From positions 7,764,001 to 7,828,000 of the forward strand of contig NZ_JAYMGI010000002.1 in the NCBI RefSeq assembly GCF_035825295.1: 64,000 nucleotides of DNA, given 5' to 3'. A model generated the notes under the pieces. That model was not told the origin of the DNA. It worked only from the letters and a program-made list of their open reading frames with translations, and ran no database searches. Source of the stretch: Actinacidiphila sp. DG2A-62. GTDB taxonomy: Bacteria > Actinomycetota > Actinomycetes > Streptomycetales > Streptomycetaceae. Below are positions 1 to 9,291 of the stretch, one piece after another. The position numbers and the translations under genes are program-made. Position 1 is the stretch's first letter, and each line of letters starts with the position of its first letter.

Positions 1-379
1 CGTGCGCGATCGCGGTCTGCGCCGCGCCCTTGGCCTCGACCTCCTGGTAGCTGCTCCAGCCCACCAGCACCGCGGCCAGGCCGACGAAGCTGTGCAGCAT
101 GGCGATCAGCTCCGGCATGCCGGTCATCTCCACCACCCGGGCCCGCCACAGCCCGACGGCCGCGCCGATCGCCATCGCGAGGATCAGCAGCGCGATGCCC
201 CACCCGGAGATGTCGTCGGCGGTGAAGCCGAAGGTGGCCACCAGGGCGATGGCCATGCCCGCGGTGCCGAAGAGGATGCCGGAGCGCGAGGTGCGGTGCT
301 GCGACAGACCGGCCAGGCTCATGATGAACAGCAGCGCGGCGACGACGTCGGCGGCCTGGATTCCCGTACTGGCTTTCAT
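1..379 (-). CDS. pntB: NAD(P) transhydrogenase beta subunit, N-terminal part (cut by window edge)
   Basis: Membrane subunit of the proton-translocating transhydrogenase, which moves hydride between NADH and NADP+ using the proton gradient. Only the first ~126 residues are in the window; the gene runs off the left edge. The visible part begins [20 protein letters not shown] and contains several hydrophobic helices ending in the segment [11 protein letters not shown], as expected of the PntB N-terminus. The ATG lies 6 nt after the pntA stop, so the two are co-transcribed and probably translationally coupled. The AAAGG at the end of pntA can act as the ribosome binding site. Confidence 0.9.
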   Translation of the reverse strand, partial: MKASTGIQAADVVAALLFIMSLAGLSQHRTSRSGILFGTAGMAIALVATFGFTADDISGWGIALLILAMAIGAAVGLWRARVVEMTGMPELIAMLHSFVGLAAVLVGWSSYQEVEAKGAAQTAIAH

Positions 380-385
380 GCGGCC

Positions 386-1927
386 TCAGCCTTTCGAGAA
401 CATGCCGAGCATGCGACGGGTGACGGCGAACCCACCGAAGATGTTGATGCTGGTGAGCAGGATCGCCACGAACGACAGCACGGTGACGGCGGTCGAGCCG
501 CGGCCGATCTGCAGCAGCGCGCCGATCACCACGATCCCGGAGATCGCGTTGGTCACCGACATCAGCGGGGTGTGCAGCGCGTGGTGGACCTTGCCGATGA
601 CGTAGTAGCCGATCACCACCGACAGCGTGAACACCGTGAAGTTCTCCGCCAGCTGCGCCGGGGAGAAGGCGATCACCAGGAACAGGGCCACCATCCCCGC
701 GCCGATCAGGCCCAGCCGGGCCGGCGCCGACAGCCTCCGCTCGGGCGCCGCGGCCGGGGGCGCGGCGGCCTCCGCACGCGCCGCCGGCGCCGCCGACACC
801 TGCACCGGCGGCGGGGGCCAGGTGAGTTCGCCGCGCCGGACCACGGTCACCGCGCGCTGCACCACGTCGTCGAAGTCCAGCGCCATCCGGCCGTCCTTGT
901 CCGGCGTGAGCAGCTTCAGCAGGTTGACCAGGTTGGTGCCGTACAGCTGCGACGCCTGCGCGGGCAGCCGGGCCGGCAGGTCGGTGTAGCCGAGGATGGT
1001 CACGCCGCCCTCGGTGACCACCGCCTCGCCCGGCACCGTGCCCTCGACGTTGCCGCCCTGCGCCGCGGCCATGTCCACGATCACGCTGCCGGGCTTCATC
1101 ACCGCCACGTCCCGCGCGGTCAGCAGCCGCGGCGCCGGGCGGCCGGGGATCAGCGCGGTGGTGATGACGATGTCCACCTCGGCGGCCTGTTCGTGGTAGA
1201 TCTCCGCGGCCCGGCGGTCGTACGCCTGCGAGGTGGCCTTCGCATAGCCGTCGGTGCCCTGCTCCTGCTCCACGTCGACCGCCAGGTACCGGCCGCCCAG
1301 GGAGGCGACCTGGTCGGCGACCTCCGGGCGCGGGTCGGTGGCGCGCACCTCGGCGCCCAGGCTGCCGGCCGCGCCGATCGCGGCCAGCCCCGCCACGCCG
1401 GCGCTGGCCACCAGCACCTTGGCCGGCGGCACCTTGCCCGCCGCGGTGACCTGGCCGGTGAAGAACCGGCCGAAGACGTGCGCGGCCTCGATCACCGCCC
1501 GGTAGCCGGCGATGTTCGCCATCGAGCTGAGCACGTCCATCGACTGGGCGCGGGAGATGCGCGGCACCGCGTCCATCGACAGCACGGTGATGTCGCGTTG
1601 CGCCAGGTCCTCCAGCAGCTGCGGGTTCTGGGCCGGGGCGAGCAGGGCGATGAGCGTCGCGCCGTCGGGCAGCCGGGCGATCTCCTCCGGCGAGGGCGCG
1701 TTGATCTTGAGCACGATGTCGGACCGCCAGGCCGCGCCGATCGCGGCGCCCTCCTGGACGTAGGCGTCGTCGGTGAAGCCGGACGCCGCGCCCGCACCGG
1801 ACTCGACGACCACCTCGTACCCCAGGCGCAGGAGTTGGCGGACGGTGGCGGGGGTGGCGGCCACGCGGGTCTCACCCGTTCGGGTTTCGGCCGCGACGCC
1901 GATCTGCTGTGGCACTGACTCCGGCAT
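386..1927 (-). CDS. pntA: NAD(P) transhydrogenase alpha subunit
   Basis: Alpha subunit of the membrane transhydrogenase, 513 aa. An AlaDH/PNT N-terminal domain begins shortly after the start ([20 protein letters not shown]), followed by the NAD-binding domain ([26 protein letters not shown]) to about residue 370. An A/P-rich linker leads to a C-terminal block of membrane helices (PNTB_4TM type). The single-polypeptide alpha with its own membrane part matches the E. coli-like arrangement. I chose the ATG at 1927 because AAGGGA lies upstream and the longer open frame adds only arginine-rich non-homologous residues. It is first in an operon with pntB. Confidence 0.93.
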   Translation of the reverse strand: MPESVPQQIGVAAETRTGETRVAATPATVRQLLRLGYEVVVESGAGAASGFTDDAYVQEGAAIGAAWRSDIVLKINAPSPEEIARLPDGATLIALLAPAQNPQLLEDLAQRDITVLSMDAVPRISRAQSMDVLSSMANIAGYRAVIEAAHVFGRFFTGQVTAAGKVPPAKVLVASAGVAGLAAIGAAGSLGAEVRATDPRPEVADQVASLGGRYLAVDVEQEQGTDGYAKATSQAYDRRAAEIYHEQAAEVDIVITTALIPGRPAPRLLTARDVAVMKPGSVIVDMAAAQGGNVEGTVPGEAVVTEGGVTILGYTDLPARLPAQASQLYGTNLVNLLKLLTPDKDGRMALDFDDVVQRAVTVVRRGELTWPPPPVQVSAAPAARAEAAAPPAAAPERRLSAPARLGLIGAGMVALFLVIAFSPAQLAENFTVFTLSVVIGYYVIGKVHHALHTPLMSVTNAISGIVVIGALLQIGRGSTAVTVLSFVAILLTSINIFGGFAVTRRMLGMFSKG

Positions 1928-2259
1928 CCGTATCCCTTGTCCCTTTCGGCTCGGCTCTCGGCTCAGATCTCGACGGAAACGGGCTTGGCAGGCGGAAAAC
2001 AGGGCTTGCGCGGTGCGTGCGCGGCAGCGCACGCGGTAGACACTGCTGGAACCCGCGGGCCCGGCACAACCCCGTAAGGGGTGGCGGTGGACACAGCGTC
2101 CGCACAGCGTCCGTACAGGGGTTGCGCGAGCGCCGCACGGTGTGCGTGCGGTCCCGCACGCACCAAGGGGTCCCCCGCGGCCTGCGGGGGACCCCTTGCG
2201 GTGCTGTCGAATCTATGCCGAACCGGGGGCGTTCGCGGTGTTCGCCCCGCCGGTGGCGG
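1928..2259. other. Intergenic region upstream of pntA
   Basis: About 330 bases without a gene. It holds the pntA leader and, at 2142-2198, two back-to-back perfect hairpins that probably terminate the binding-protein gene to the right. No further convincing promoter or operator was recognised. Confidence 0.5.
2142..2198 (-). terminator. Tandem hairpins downstream of the sugar-binding lipoprotein gene
   Basis: Two adjacent perfect inverted repeats. One is 2142-2151 with 2154-2163 (GTGCGTGCGG/CCGCACGCAC). The other is 2164-2178 with 2184-2198, a 15-bp stem with a 5-nt loop. They lie 60-120 nt beyond the stop of the minus-strand gene ending at 2260 and before pntA. There is no U-tract, which is usual for actinobacterial terminators. 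Confidence 0.7.
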
Positions 2260-3354
2260 CTACTGGAGGCCGACGGCCTTGCAGGCCGCGGCGAACTGGC
2301 CGGTGCAGATCTGCGCCACGGTGTACATGCCGTCCTTGACCACCGTGTCCTTGATGTTGGCCTTGGTCACCGACACCGCGGTGAGCAGCTTGGCCGGCAC
2401 GTCCTGGCCGGAGCCGGACTTGGCGGTGGTGTCGGCGACCGACGTGACGTCCTTGCCCTCCAGCAGGGCGACGGCGATCTCGGCGGTGGCGTCGGCCTCC
2501 GGCTTGTACGCCTTGTAGACCGTCGCCGTCTGGTGATCGGTCAGGATGCGCTGGATGGCCGCGAGGTCGGCGTCCTGCCCGGTCAGCGGGACCTTGATGC
2601 CCTGGCCGTTCAGGGCGGTCGCGATGCCGCCGGCCATGGTGTCGTTGGCGGAGTACACCGCGGCGATGTTCTGCTTGCCCAGCTGGGTGATGGCCGCGGT
2701 CACCTTCTGGTTCGCCACGGTGTCCTTCCACAGGCCGCTCTGCTCGTAGGCGATGTCGACCTTGCCGTCCAGGACCTTGTGCGCGCCGGCCTTGAACTGC
2801 GCGGCGTTGGGGTCCGCGTCGTCGCCGTTGATCATCACGATCTTCGACTGCGGGGTGGCCTTCGGGCCGAGCGCGTCCAGCAGCGCCTGCCCCTGCAGCT
2901 CGCCGACCTTCTCGTTGTCGTAGGAGACGTAGGCGGAGACCGGGCCCTGCGCGAGGCGGTCGTACGCCACCACCTTGACGCCCTTGTCGACCGCGGCCTG
3001 CACCGAGGAGCGGATGCCCACCGCGTCCTGCGCGTCCAGGATCAGCACCTTGACGCCCTTGGTGATCATCGTGTTGACCTGCTGGGCCTGCTTGGACGCG
3101 TCGGCGCCGGCGTTGTCGTAGCTGACCGTGCAGTCGGAGCACAGCTCCTTGATCTTGGCCTCGATGAGCGGCTTGTCGAACCGCTCGTACCGGGCGGTCA
3201 CGGTGTCGGGGAGCAGCAGGCCGATGGACTTGGCCCCGCCCTTGTCCTTGTCCGAGCCCTTCGAGTCGTCCCCCGCCTTGCCGCAGGCGGCCATCGCCAG
3301 CGCCATGGAGACGGCGGCGGTCGTGACGACGATGCGTCGTGTCAACGCGTTCAT
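2260..3354 (-). CDS. Sugar ABC transporter substrate-binding lipoprotein (xylose/ribose type)
   Basis: Periplasmic-binding-protein type 1 family, 364 aa, resembling D-xylose/multiple-sugar binding proteins (XylF/ChvE class). It should capture a monosaccharide outside the membrane. The N-terminus has a short basic region, a hydrophobic helix and a lipobox (LAMAAC, Cys at about residue 24). Typical family segments follow (YERFDKPLIEAKIKEL, VLILDAQDAVGI, VYSANDTMAGGIATALNGQG, PLTGQDADLAAIQRI). The ATG has GGAGGG upstream. No matching ATPase or permease gene is adjacent on either side, so it is an orphan here and its partner must lie elsewhere. Confidence 0.88.
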   Translation of the reverse strand: MNALTRRIVVTTAAVSMALAMAACGKAGDDSKGSDKDKGGAKSIGLLLPDTVTARYERFDKPLIEAKIKELCSDCTVSYDNAGADASKQAQQVNTMITKGVKVLILDAQDAVGIRSSVQAAVDKGVKVVAYDRLAQGPVSAYVSYDNEKVGELQGQALLDALGPKATPQSKIVMINGDDADPNAAQFKAGAHKVLDGKVDIAYEQSGLWKDTVANQKVTAAITQLGKQNIAAVYSANDTMAGGIATALNGQGIKVPLTGQDADLAAIQRILTDHQTATVYKAYKPEADATAEIAVALLEGKDVTSVADTTAKSGSGQDVPAKLLTAVSVTKANIKDTVVKDGMYTVAQICTGQFAAACKAVGLQ

Positions 3355-3683
3355 GGAACGTTGCCCTCCCGGAGCGGGCCGCAACGCCGCAGCCCAAGTG
3401 CGGGTGAGTCAACTGGCGTTAGTCCCCACTCGTCAAGAAGTGGACCATGATTGCCGACATTCCGCAGGAGATTTGCCTGAACTCGGACGTGGGCGCGCTC
3501 TCCCCGTGGTCACAGGGGTGACATCGGCCGGGTTCTGACACAGCAGGCGCCCGGCGCCTGCCGGTGGGCAGACGCCGGGCGCCGCGGCGGTGCGGGGTGT
3601 GCGGTGCGGGGTGTTCGGTGTGGGGAGTGCGGCGCGGGGCGGTGGCGATGCGCGGGGCGCGGTGCGGCTCGCGCCCCGCCGGC
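3355..3683. other. Intergenic region with a GGTGCGGGGTGT-type repeat and a hairpin
   Basis: About 330 bases without a gene. It contains the leader of the sugar-binding gene, the hairpin at 3546-3583, and a short imperfect G-rich repeat at about 3590-3640 (units like GTGCGGGGTGT). I see no coding signal. Confidence 0.45.
3546..3583 (-). terminator. Terminator hairpin after the FAD oxidoreductase gene
   Basis: An 11-bp outer stem (GGCGCCCGGCG with CGCCGGGCGCC), one C:A mismatch, then an inner CTGCC/GGCAG stem with a GGTG loop. It sits about 100 nt beyond the stop of the minus-strand oxidoreductase. Confidence 0.7.
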
Positions 3684-5102
3684 TCAGGCGGTGAGCAGCG
3701 GCAGCAGCGTCTGCTCGGTGAACTCCCACAGCAGCGCCGAGTCGTGGGCGTGGAAGGCCGCGCCGTGCCAGTAGGCGCCGCGCCGTCCCTGCAGCCCGTT
3801 CAGCGCCCGGTAGAAGCCGGCGGCGATGTCGGCCGCGCCGACGGTCAGCTCGTAGGGGGTGTGGCTGGAGAAGTCGCGGAACTCCACCCGGCTGACGTCC
3901 ACCGCGCCCTGGGAGCGCAGCCGCTTGAGGTCAGCCACGATCGCCCCGCGCACCGCCGCGTCGCCCACGGGCGAGGGACTGCCGTACTTCACGTCGTGCA
4001 GTCCCGGTACGCTGCTCGGCGAGAACGCGTAGGCGGCCGGCAGCGGCGGCAGGTTGTACGGCGTGTCCGCGCCGACGTTCTGCACCGTCAGGTCGGCCGG
4101 CACGCCGGCCAGCCGCACCAGCCCGGTGTAGTAGTTGCCCTGCCGGAACCGTCCGAGCACGTCGCGCTCGTGCGCGTCGAGGTCGAAGGCGGCGAGCCTG
4201 GCCGGCAGCGGCGGCGCGGTGATCAGCAGCTTCCCCGCCTTCACGGTGAGCGGACCGTCCGGGGTGTCGACCCGCAGCAGCACCCCGCCGCCTGCCGGTC
4301 GCGGTCGGTCGCCGTGACCCGCGAGCCGAGCAGCACGTCCTCGCCGAGGAACGCCCCCGCCGCCTCGTACAGCGCGCTGTTGTCGCGGTGCGCGGTGGTC
4401 AGGAAGGAGTTCTGCAGGACGCCGGTCACCACGCCCGCGCCGAAGTACTTCAGCACGTACAGCGCGGGCAGCGCCAGGATGTCGTTGAAGCCCTGGCCGA
4501 AGGAGTAGGCGAGCTGGGCGATCGACTCCAGGCCGTGGGCGGTGACGAAGTCGCCCCAGGGCTGGAGCAGTTCGGCCGGCACCGGGTCCGGCAGGTCGTA
4601 TCCGGTCTCCAGGTAGGGGTACTGCTGGAGGATGCCGAGATACGTGCCGAGGGCGGTGGGCGCCGACGGGGTGTAGCCGTCGACGACCCGGCCGGTGCGG
4701 AAGTCCGCGTAGACGGTGGCGCCGCCGCCGAGACTGCCGGAGCCGACCAGGTCGACGCCGAACCGGCCGAAGTACCCGCGCACCAGCGGCGTGTCGTGGA
4801 AGACCGTCACCCCGATGTCGGTCGTCGCACCGGTCCGCGGGTCGTGGTAGGTCTCGCAGTGCCCGCCCGAGCCGGCCTTTGGACTCGATCACCACGACGC
4901 TGCGGCCCTCGTCGCGCAGCCGCACCGCGGTGTACGTGCCGGACGAGCCGCCGCCGACCACGCACACGTCGCGCTCGATCACCCGGCCCGCGCCCCCGCC
5001 GGACCCTCCCGCCGCCGCGGCCACTCCCGGCCGCAGCGCGACGGCCGCGGCCACCCCGCTGCCGGCCAGCGCCTTGAGCGCCTGCTTGCGTGTCCACCCC
5101 AT
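3684..5102 (-). pseudogene. Secreted FAD-dependent oxidoreductase, two frameshifts
   Basis: About 472 codons in total. The N-terminus is a signal-peptide-like segment (WTRKQALKALAGSGVAAAVAL), then an FAD dinucleotide-binding motif (VCVVGGGSSGTYTAVRLRDEG) of the amine-oxidase/NAD(P)-binding Rossmann type. The frame is lost near 4878-4880, where the coding strand reads TCCAAAGG; removing one A restores the glycine- and histidine-containing continuation. Residues continue in the second frame to about 4300, then return to the first frame (VLLRVDTPDGPLTVKAG). The shifts compensate, so total length is preserved. I cannot tell true decay from two consensus errors. The substrate is unknown. Confidence 0.7.
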
Positions 5103-5121
5103 GGAACCCCCTCGGACGACG

Positions 5122-6015
5122 TCACGGTTGCTGAGAGGAGTAGACCGCGCGGCCCGCCGCCCCCGACAGACCGCGATGGCGGGCGGCCTTGGCCCGGTTG
5201 CCGCACACCCGCATCGAGCACCAGCGGCGCCTACCGCCGGCCGTCGTGTCCAGGTACAGCATCCGGCACCGCGGCGCCTCGCACTCGCGCAGCCGCGCGC
5301 GCAGCCGCGGGTCCGCCATCAGCGCGAGCAGGTCGCGGGCCACCAGCGAGAGCAGATGACGACCCGTCAGCGGCGGGAGCCGGACCGCCAGGGCGCGGGA
5401 CCCGGCGTCCGGCGCGGCGGTCAGCTCCAGACGCGGCGCGGGCGGGGCGTGGTACGCGCACTCGTTGACCAGCGCGACCGAGGCGAGGGAGGGCGCGGCG
5501 CCGCGCAGGTCCGCCGCCGCCACGTCGTACGCGGCCTCGCGCAGCAGCCGCAGATCGGCGAGGAGGGGGAGAGGTCCGGCGCGGAGTCCGACACGGCGCC
5601 CGGCGCGGCGCCCGGAGCAGCGCCCGCGATAGCGCCCGGAGCAGCGCCCGGGGCGTGGCCGGCCCCGCGCCGAGCGCCGTCGCCACGCTCGTGCCCGAAC
5701 TCGAACTCGAACCCGAACCCGAACCCGCGACGGCCACCGCGTCCGCGGCCCCGTGGGGCTTCGCGCCCCCCTCCACGTCCGGCACCACGTCCGGCTCCAC
5801 GTCCGGCACCGGCAGCCCCACGCCCTCGCACCACGCGCGCAGCCGCCCCGGCCCGTCCAGCCGCTCGACCGGCGTGGCGTGCCGGCCGCCGAGCGTCGCC
5901 ACGAGGTTGAGCGCCAGGCTTCCGGCGTCGAAGCGCAGGTCGGGCACCGGCCCCCCGGAGGCCGGCCCCTCGGCGCCGGCCCCGCGGCGGCCACGGTCGG
6001 CTCGCGTGTCGTCAT
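5122..6015 (-). pseudogene. CGNR zinc-finger (ABATE-domain) protein, frameshifted
   Basis: Probable small transcription regulator. The N-terminal ABATE-like part is visible in one frame (FDAGSLALNLVATLGGRH, ERLDGPGRLRAWCEGVGL). The C-terminal CGNR zinc finger is in another (CEAPRCRMLYLDTTAGGRRRWCSMRVCGNRAKAARHR, given here as separate pieces C-x4-C ... C-x3-CGNR). The frames are joined through a repetitive GC-rich linker at 5560-5730 made of GCGCCCGG-like units. A second shift near 5985 is needed if translation begins at the ATG at 6015, which has a good GGAG site. It lies 14 nt after the panE-like stop, suggesting one operon. Confidence 0.65.
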
Positions 6016-6029
6016 AACCGCTCCGCCGG

Positions 6030-6968
6030 TTACTCGACCGGGGCCGGAGCGCCCGCCACATACGGGGAGAGGATGTCCGCGACGGCCTTGTTGCGCGGCA
6101 CCGGGACGCCCGCCTCCCGGCCTAGCCGGGCCACCGCCCCGCTCAGCCACGGCAGTTCGAGCCGGTTGCCCTGGACCAGGTCGCGGTACATCGAGGCCGT
6201 CATGGCGGCCGGCAGGCTGTCGCAGAACGCCAGCCGCTCGTCGGCGAACCCCGGGTCCAGGTCCACGCCCCGGGCCCGGCCGACCTCGGCGGCCTCCCGC
6301 ATCACGTCGTGCAGCAGCGACCGCGCGCCCGGGTCCGAGCGGACCACCCCGATCGGCTGCCGGACGGCGGCGGTGGCCGCCGACAGCCCCACGAGGAACA
6401 CGAACTTCTCCCAGATCACCCGCTCGATGTCCGGGTGCGCCGCCGCGTCGATGCCGGCGTCCAGACACCGCTGGAGCAGCTCCGACACCCGCTTGCTCGC
6501 GGAGCCGTCGAACTCCCCGAACACCAGCTTCTGCAGCGGCGCGTGGTGCTCGACCACGCCCGGCTCGCCGATCGCCGCCGAGATGTAGGACACCCCGCCC
6601 AGCAGCGACCGCGGCGGCAGCACGCGGCGCATCACGTCGTCCTTGTCGACGCCGTTCTGCAGCGAGAGCACCGCCGCGCCCGCCTCGGCCAGCGGCAGCA
6701 CCTGCCGCGCCGCCTCCTCGGTGTCCCACAGCTTGACCGCGACGATCACCAGATCGGCGTGCCCGACCTCCCGCGGTGTGGCCACCACCGCCTCGGACGG
6801 CACGGTGACGTCGCCCAGCGGACTGCGCACCCTCAGACCACGGGCCCGGATCGCCTCCAGATGCCGGCCGCGCGCCACCAGGACCGTCTCGCCGGGGCCG
6901 CCCGCCGCGGCCAGCCGCGCCCCGAAGTACCCGCCGACGCCCCCCGCGCCCACCACCGCGATCCGCAC
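6030..6968 (-). CDS. 2-dehydropantoate 2-reductase family protein (PanE/ApbA-like)
   Basis: NADPH-dependent ketopantoate reductase family, 312 aa from the chosen GTG. The N-terminal Rossmann motif is RIAVVGAGGVGGYFGARLA. The mid-protein conserved NGVD follows SLQNG. A C-terminal ApbA_C-type helical domain includes EKFVFLVGLSAATAAVRQPIG. The GTG at 6968 is preferred over an upstream ATG at 6998 because AAGGAGG lies at ideal distance before it and the protein then starts directly at the nucleotide-binding strand. Streptomycetes carry several such paralogues, so a role in pantothenate synthesis is possible but not shown. The CGNR protein gene follows directly. Confidence 0.85.
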   Translation of the reverse strand: MRIAVVGAGGVGGYFGARLAAAGGPGETVLVARGRHLEAIRARGLRVRSPLGDVTVPSEAVVATPREVGHADLVIVAVKLWDTEEAARQVLPLAEAGAAVLSLQNGVDKDDVMRRVLPPRSLLGGVSYISAAIGEPGVVEHHAPLQKLVFGEFDGSASKRVSELLQRCLDAGIDAAAHPDIERVIWEKFVFLVGLSAATAAVRQPIGVVRSDPGARSLLHDVMREAAEVGRARGVDLDPGFADERLAFCDSLPAAMTASMYRDLVQGNRLELPWLSGAVARLGREAGVPVPRNKAVADILSPYVAGAPAPVE

Positions 6969-7109
6969 CGCGGCCCTCCTTCCGTCGAGTGCCGTCACGC
7001 CCGTGTCCGGCGTAACCGGTCGGACGGTTACTCTACCCGGCAGAGGGCAGTCGGCAGGGGGCAGTCGGCAGGGGCAGCCGGCACCGGGCGCGCGGCTCCC
7101 CGGCCGGCC

Positions 7110-7940
7110 TCAGAACTCCTCGTGGTGCCGCGGGTCGCCGCCGAGGCGGTGCGGGGTGTGGGAGGCGATCGACGCCATCTCCCGCTCGTCCAGGGTGAAG
7201 TCGAAGACCGCCAGGTTGTCCCGCTGGCGGCCGGGGTCGGCGGACTTCGGCAGCGGCACCGCACCCGACTGGACGTGCCAGCGCAGCACCACCTGCGCGG
7301 GCGTGCGCTCGTGGGCCCGCGCGACGGCCCGCACCGCGCGGTCCTCCAGCAGGTCGCTGCCGCGCCCGAGCGGGCTCCAGCTCTCCACCGCGATCCCCTT
7401 GGCGGCGAGCGCGGCGCGCAACTCCGCCTGCGGGAACAGCGGATGCATTTCGATCTGGTTCACCGACGGCAGCACCCCGGTCTCCCGCTCCAGCCGGTCG
7501 ATGTGCTCCGCGGTGAAGTTGGAGACCCCGATCGAGCGGACCGCTCCCTCCTCGCGCAGCTTGACCATCGCCCGCCACGAGTCGACGTAGGCGTCGACGC
7601 GCGGCAGCGGCCAGTGGATGAGATAGAGGTCCACGTAGTCCAGGCCCAGCCGCTTGCGGGACTGTTCGAACGACCGCAGCGTCTGCTCGTAGCCGTGGTC
7701 GCGGCCGGGCAGCTTGGTGGTGACGACGATCTCCTCGCGCGGCACGCCGGCGGCCAGGACGCCGCGGCCGACGCCCGCCTCGTTGCGGTAGTTGGCCGCC
7801 GAGTCGACCAGCCGGTAGCCGTGCGCGACGGCCTGCGCCACCGCGCGCTCCGCCTCGGCGTCGTCCATGGGATACGTGCCGAGTCCGAGCGCGGGCAGCG
7901 CCGTTCCGTCGTCGAGCGTGTGGAGCGGAGCTGTGGGCAT
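7110..7940 (-). CDS. Aldo/keto reductase
   Basis: NADPH-dependent carbonyl reductase of the AKR5-like (2,5-diketo-gluconate reductase) type, 276 aa. The catalytic tetrad is visible as Asp46, Tyr51 (DSAANY), Lys76 (TTKLPG) and His109 (LYLIHWP). The AKR signature GVSNF and a C-terminal cofactor-binding PLPKSADPGRQRDN are present. AAGGGA lies before the ATG. It is divergent from the expansin-like gene and is probably unrelated to it. Confidence 0.93.
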   Translation of the reverse strand: MPTAPLHTLDDGTALPALGLGTYPMDDAEAERAVAQAVAHGYRLVDSAANYRNEAGVGRGVLAAGVPREEIVVTTKLPGRDHGYEQTLRSFEQSRKRLGLDYVDLYLIHWPLPRVDAYVDSWRAMVKLREEGAVRSIGVSNFTAEHIDRLERETGVLPSVNQIEMHPLFPQAELRAALAAKGIAVESWSPLGRGSDLLEDRAVRAVARAHERTPAQVVLRWHVQSGAVPLPKSADPGRQRDNLAVFDFTLDEREMASIASHTPHRLGGDPRHHEEF

Positions 7941-8087
7941 GAGGCGGTTCCCTTGCGTCGCTGCGTTTCGTGCCGGTCCCGCCGCCCCCCGGCAGAACCG
8001 GCGATCTTCTGCCCGCCACCCTAGACGCCGCGGCCGGTGGCGCCCGCGGGGCTCGCGGGGCGGCGCGCCGCGGGACGGCGGCGACCC

Positions 8088-8131
8088 TGGACACGCCTGG
8101 GGCCCGAGCGCAGTATGGGAGCGCTCCCATA
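8088..8131 (+). promoter_or_regulatory. CebR operator and promoter of the expansin-like gene
   Basis: Perfect 14-bp box TGGGAGCGCTCCCA at 8116-8129, extended to an 18-bp palindrome (8114-8131). This is the established binding sequence of CebR/CelR, the cellobiose-responsive LacI repressor of actinobacterial cellulase genes. A TGGACA at 8088-8093 and CAGTAT at 8111-8116 could be -35 and -10 (17-bp spacing), with the operator covering the start point. Confidence 0.88.
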
Positions 8132-8161
8132 TGCCGTCCCCCCACACCACCGGAGGCATCG

Positions 8162-9211
8162 ATGCGCTCTTCCCCGCCCCGGCCCGTCCCCGGCCGGCGG
8201 TCGCGCCCGCCCGCACGCCGCCGTCCCGCCCTGCTGGCCGCGCTCGCCGTGATCAGCGGCACCGCGCTGCTGTGGGCGGCGGCGCAGGTGTCGGCGCCCG
8301 CCGCCACCCCGCGGTCCGGCGCGGCCACCTCCCCGGCCGCCGCCCACGCCGCCGCGGCGGCCGGCGCTCCCCGCGCCGCGCACGCCGACGTCGTCGGCAA
8401 CGCCACCCACTTCGACGGCCTCGGCCAGCCCTACGGCGGCTGCGGCCTGCCGCAGGCCGAGCTGGACTCGCCGGACTTCGTCGCCCTCAACGTCTTCAAC
8501 ACCCCCGGCGACTACGCGAGTTACCCACGTCCGGTGCCGCCCGCCCAGGCCTCGCGGATCGGCGCCTTCGACAACGGCCGCAACTGCGGGCGCTGGGTGC
8601 GGGTCACCATCGGCGACTACTGCACCGGGGTCAACGACGGCGCGCCCGGCCAGCCGTTCTGCCGGAACGGCTCGTGGATCCCGGACTCCTACGACGGCGC
8701 GACGCTGACCATGCTGGTCGCCGACAGCTGCGCCGACGCCAACGCCTGGTGCCGCGACGACCCGAACCACCTGGACCTGGTGACCTCGTCGCTGGGCCGC
8801 TTCACCCAGGGCGGCGTCCCCGTCAGCGGCCTCGCCGACCACTGGAACAACCGGCACGTGTCCTGGTCCTACGTGCCCGCCCCGAACTACAGCGGCGACA
8901 TCAGGATCGGCTTCCTGCAGGGCGCCCAGCGCTGGTGGGGCGCCGTCGCCGTCTCCCACCTGCCCAACGGCGTCCACGGCGTGCAGTACCTGGCCGACGG
9001 GACCTGGCACGACGCGCAGCCGGACAGCGACATGGGGCACGCGTTCGTCCTCGCCCCCACCACCTCCGGCGGCACCGACTTCAGCATCAGGGTCCGCGAC
9101 GCCTCCGACGCCTACCTCTTCGACGGCCGCGTCTACGACTTCTCGCTCCCGGCCGCCTGCGCGAACTCCTGCTCCGCGCCCTACACCGCGGCGGCCTACA
9201 CCACGCGGTGA
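8162..9211 (+). CDS. Secreted expansin-like protein
   Basis: 349 aa. Long N-terminal signal (hydrophobic core ~22-42), an Ala-rich spacer, then a two-domain bacterial expansin. A double-psi barrel D1 starts about residue 76 (GNATHFDGLGQPYGGCG), carries several cysteines and the conserved acidic residue Asp205 (NHLDL). A D2/CBM63-like domain follows (VSWSYVPAPNYSGDIRIGF onward). Expansins loosen cellulose without hydrolysing it and help cellulases. GGAGG lies before the ATG. Control by CebR is inferred from the perfect box 33 nt upstream. There is no CBM2 or linker. Confidence 0.85.
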   Translation: MRSSPPRPVPGRRSRPPARRRPALLAALAVISGTALLWAAAQVSAPAATPRSGAATSPAAAHAAAAAGAPRAAHADVVGNATHFDGLGQPYGGCGLPQAELDSPDFVALNVFNTPGDYASYPRPVPPAQASRIGAFDNGRNCGRWVRVTIGDYCTGVNDGAPGQPFCRNGSWIPDSYDGATLTMLVADSCADANAWCRDDPNHLDLVTSSLGRFTQGGVPVSGLADHWNNRHVSWSYVPAPNYSGDIRIGFLQGAQRWWGAVAVSHLPNGVHGVQYLADGTWHDAQPDSDMGHAFVLAPTTSGGTDFSIRVRDASDAYLFDGRVYDFSLPAACANSCSAPYTAAAYTTR

Positions 9212-9217
9212 CCGGCT

Positions 9218-9264
9218 CCCGGTCCGGACCGCCGCCGATTTCACGGGCGGCGGTCCGGACCGGG
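9218..9264. terminator. Bidirectional terminator between convergent expansin and Cip1 genes
   Basis: Perfect 19-bp inverted repeat (9218-9236 with 9246-9264), loop of 9 nt, placed between the stops of the convergent genes at 9211 and 9292. Confidence 0.85.
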
Positions 9265-9291
9265 TTCCCTCCGGCCGATCGGCTCGCGGCG

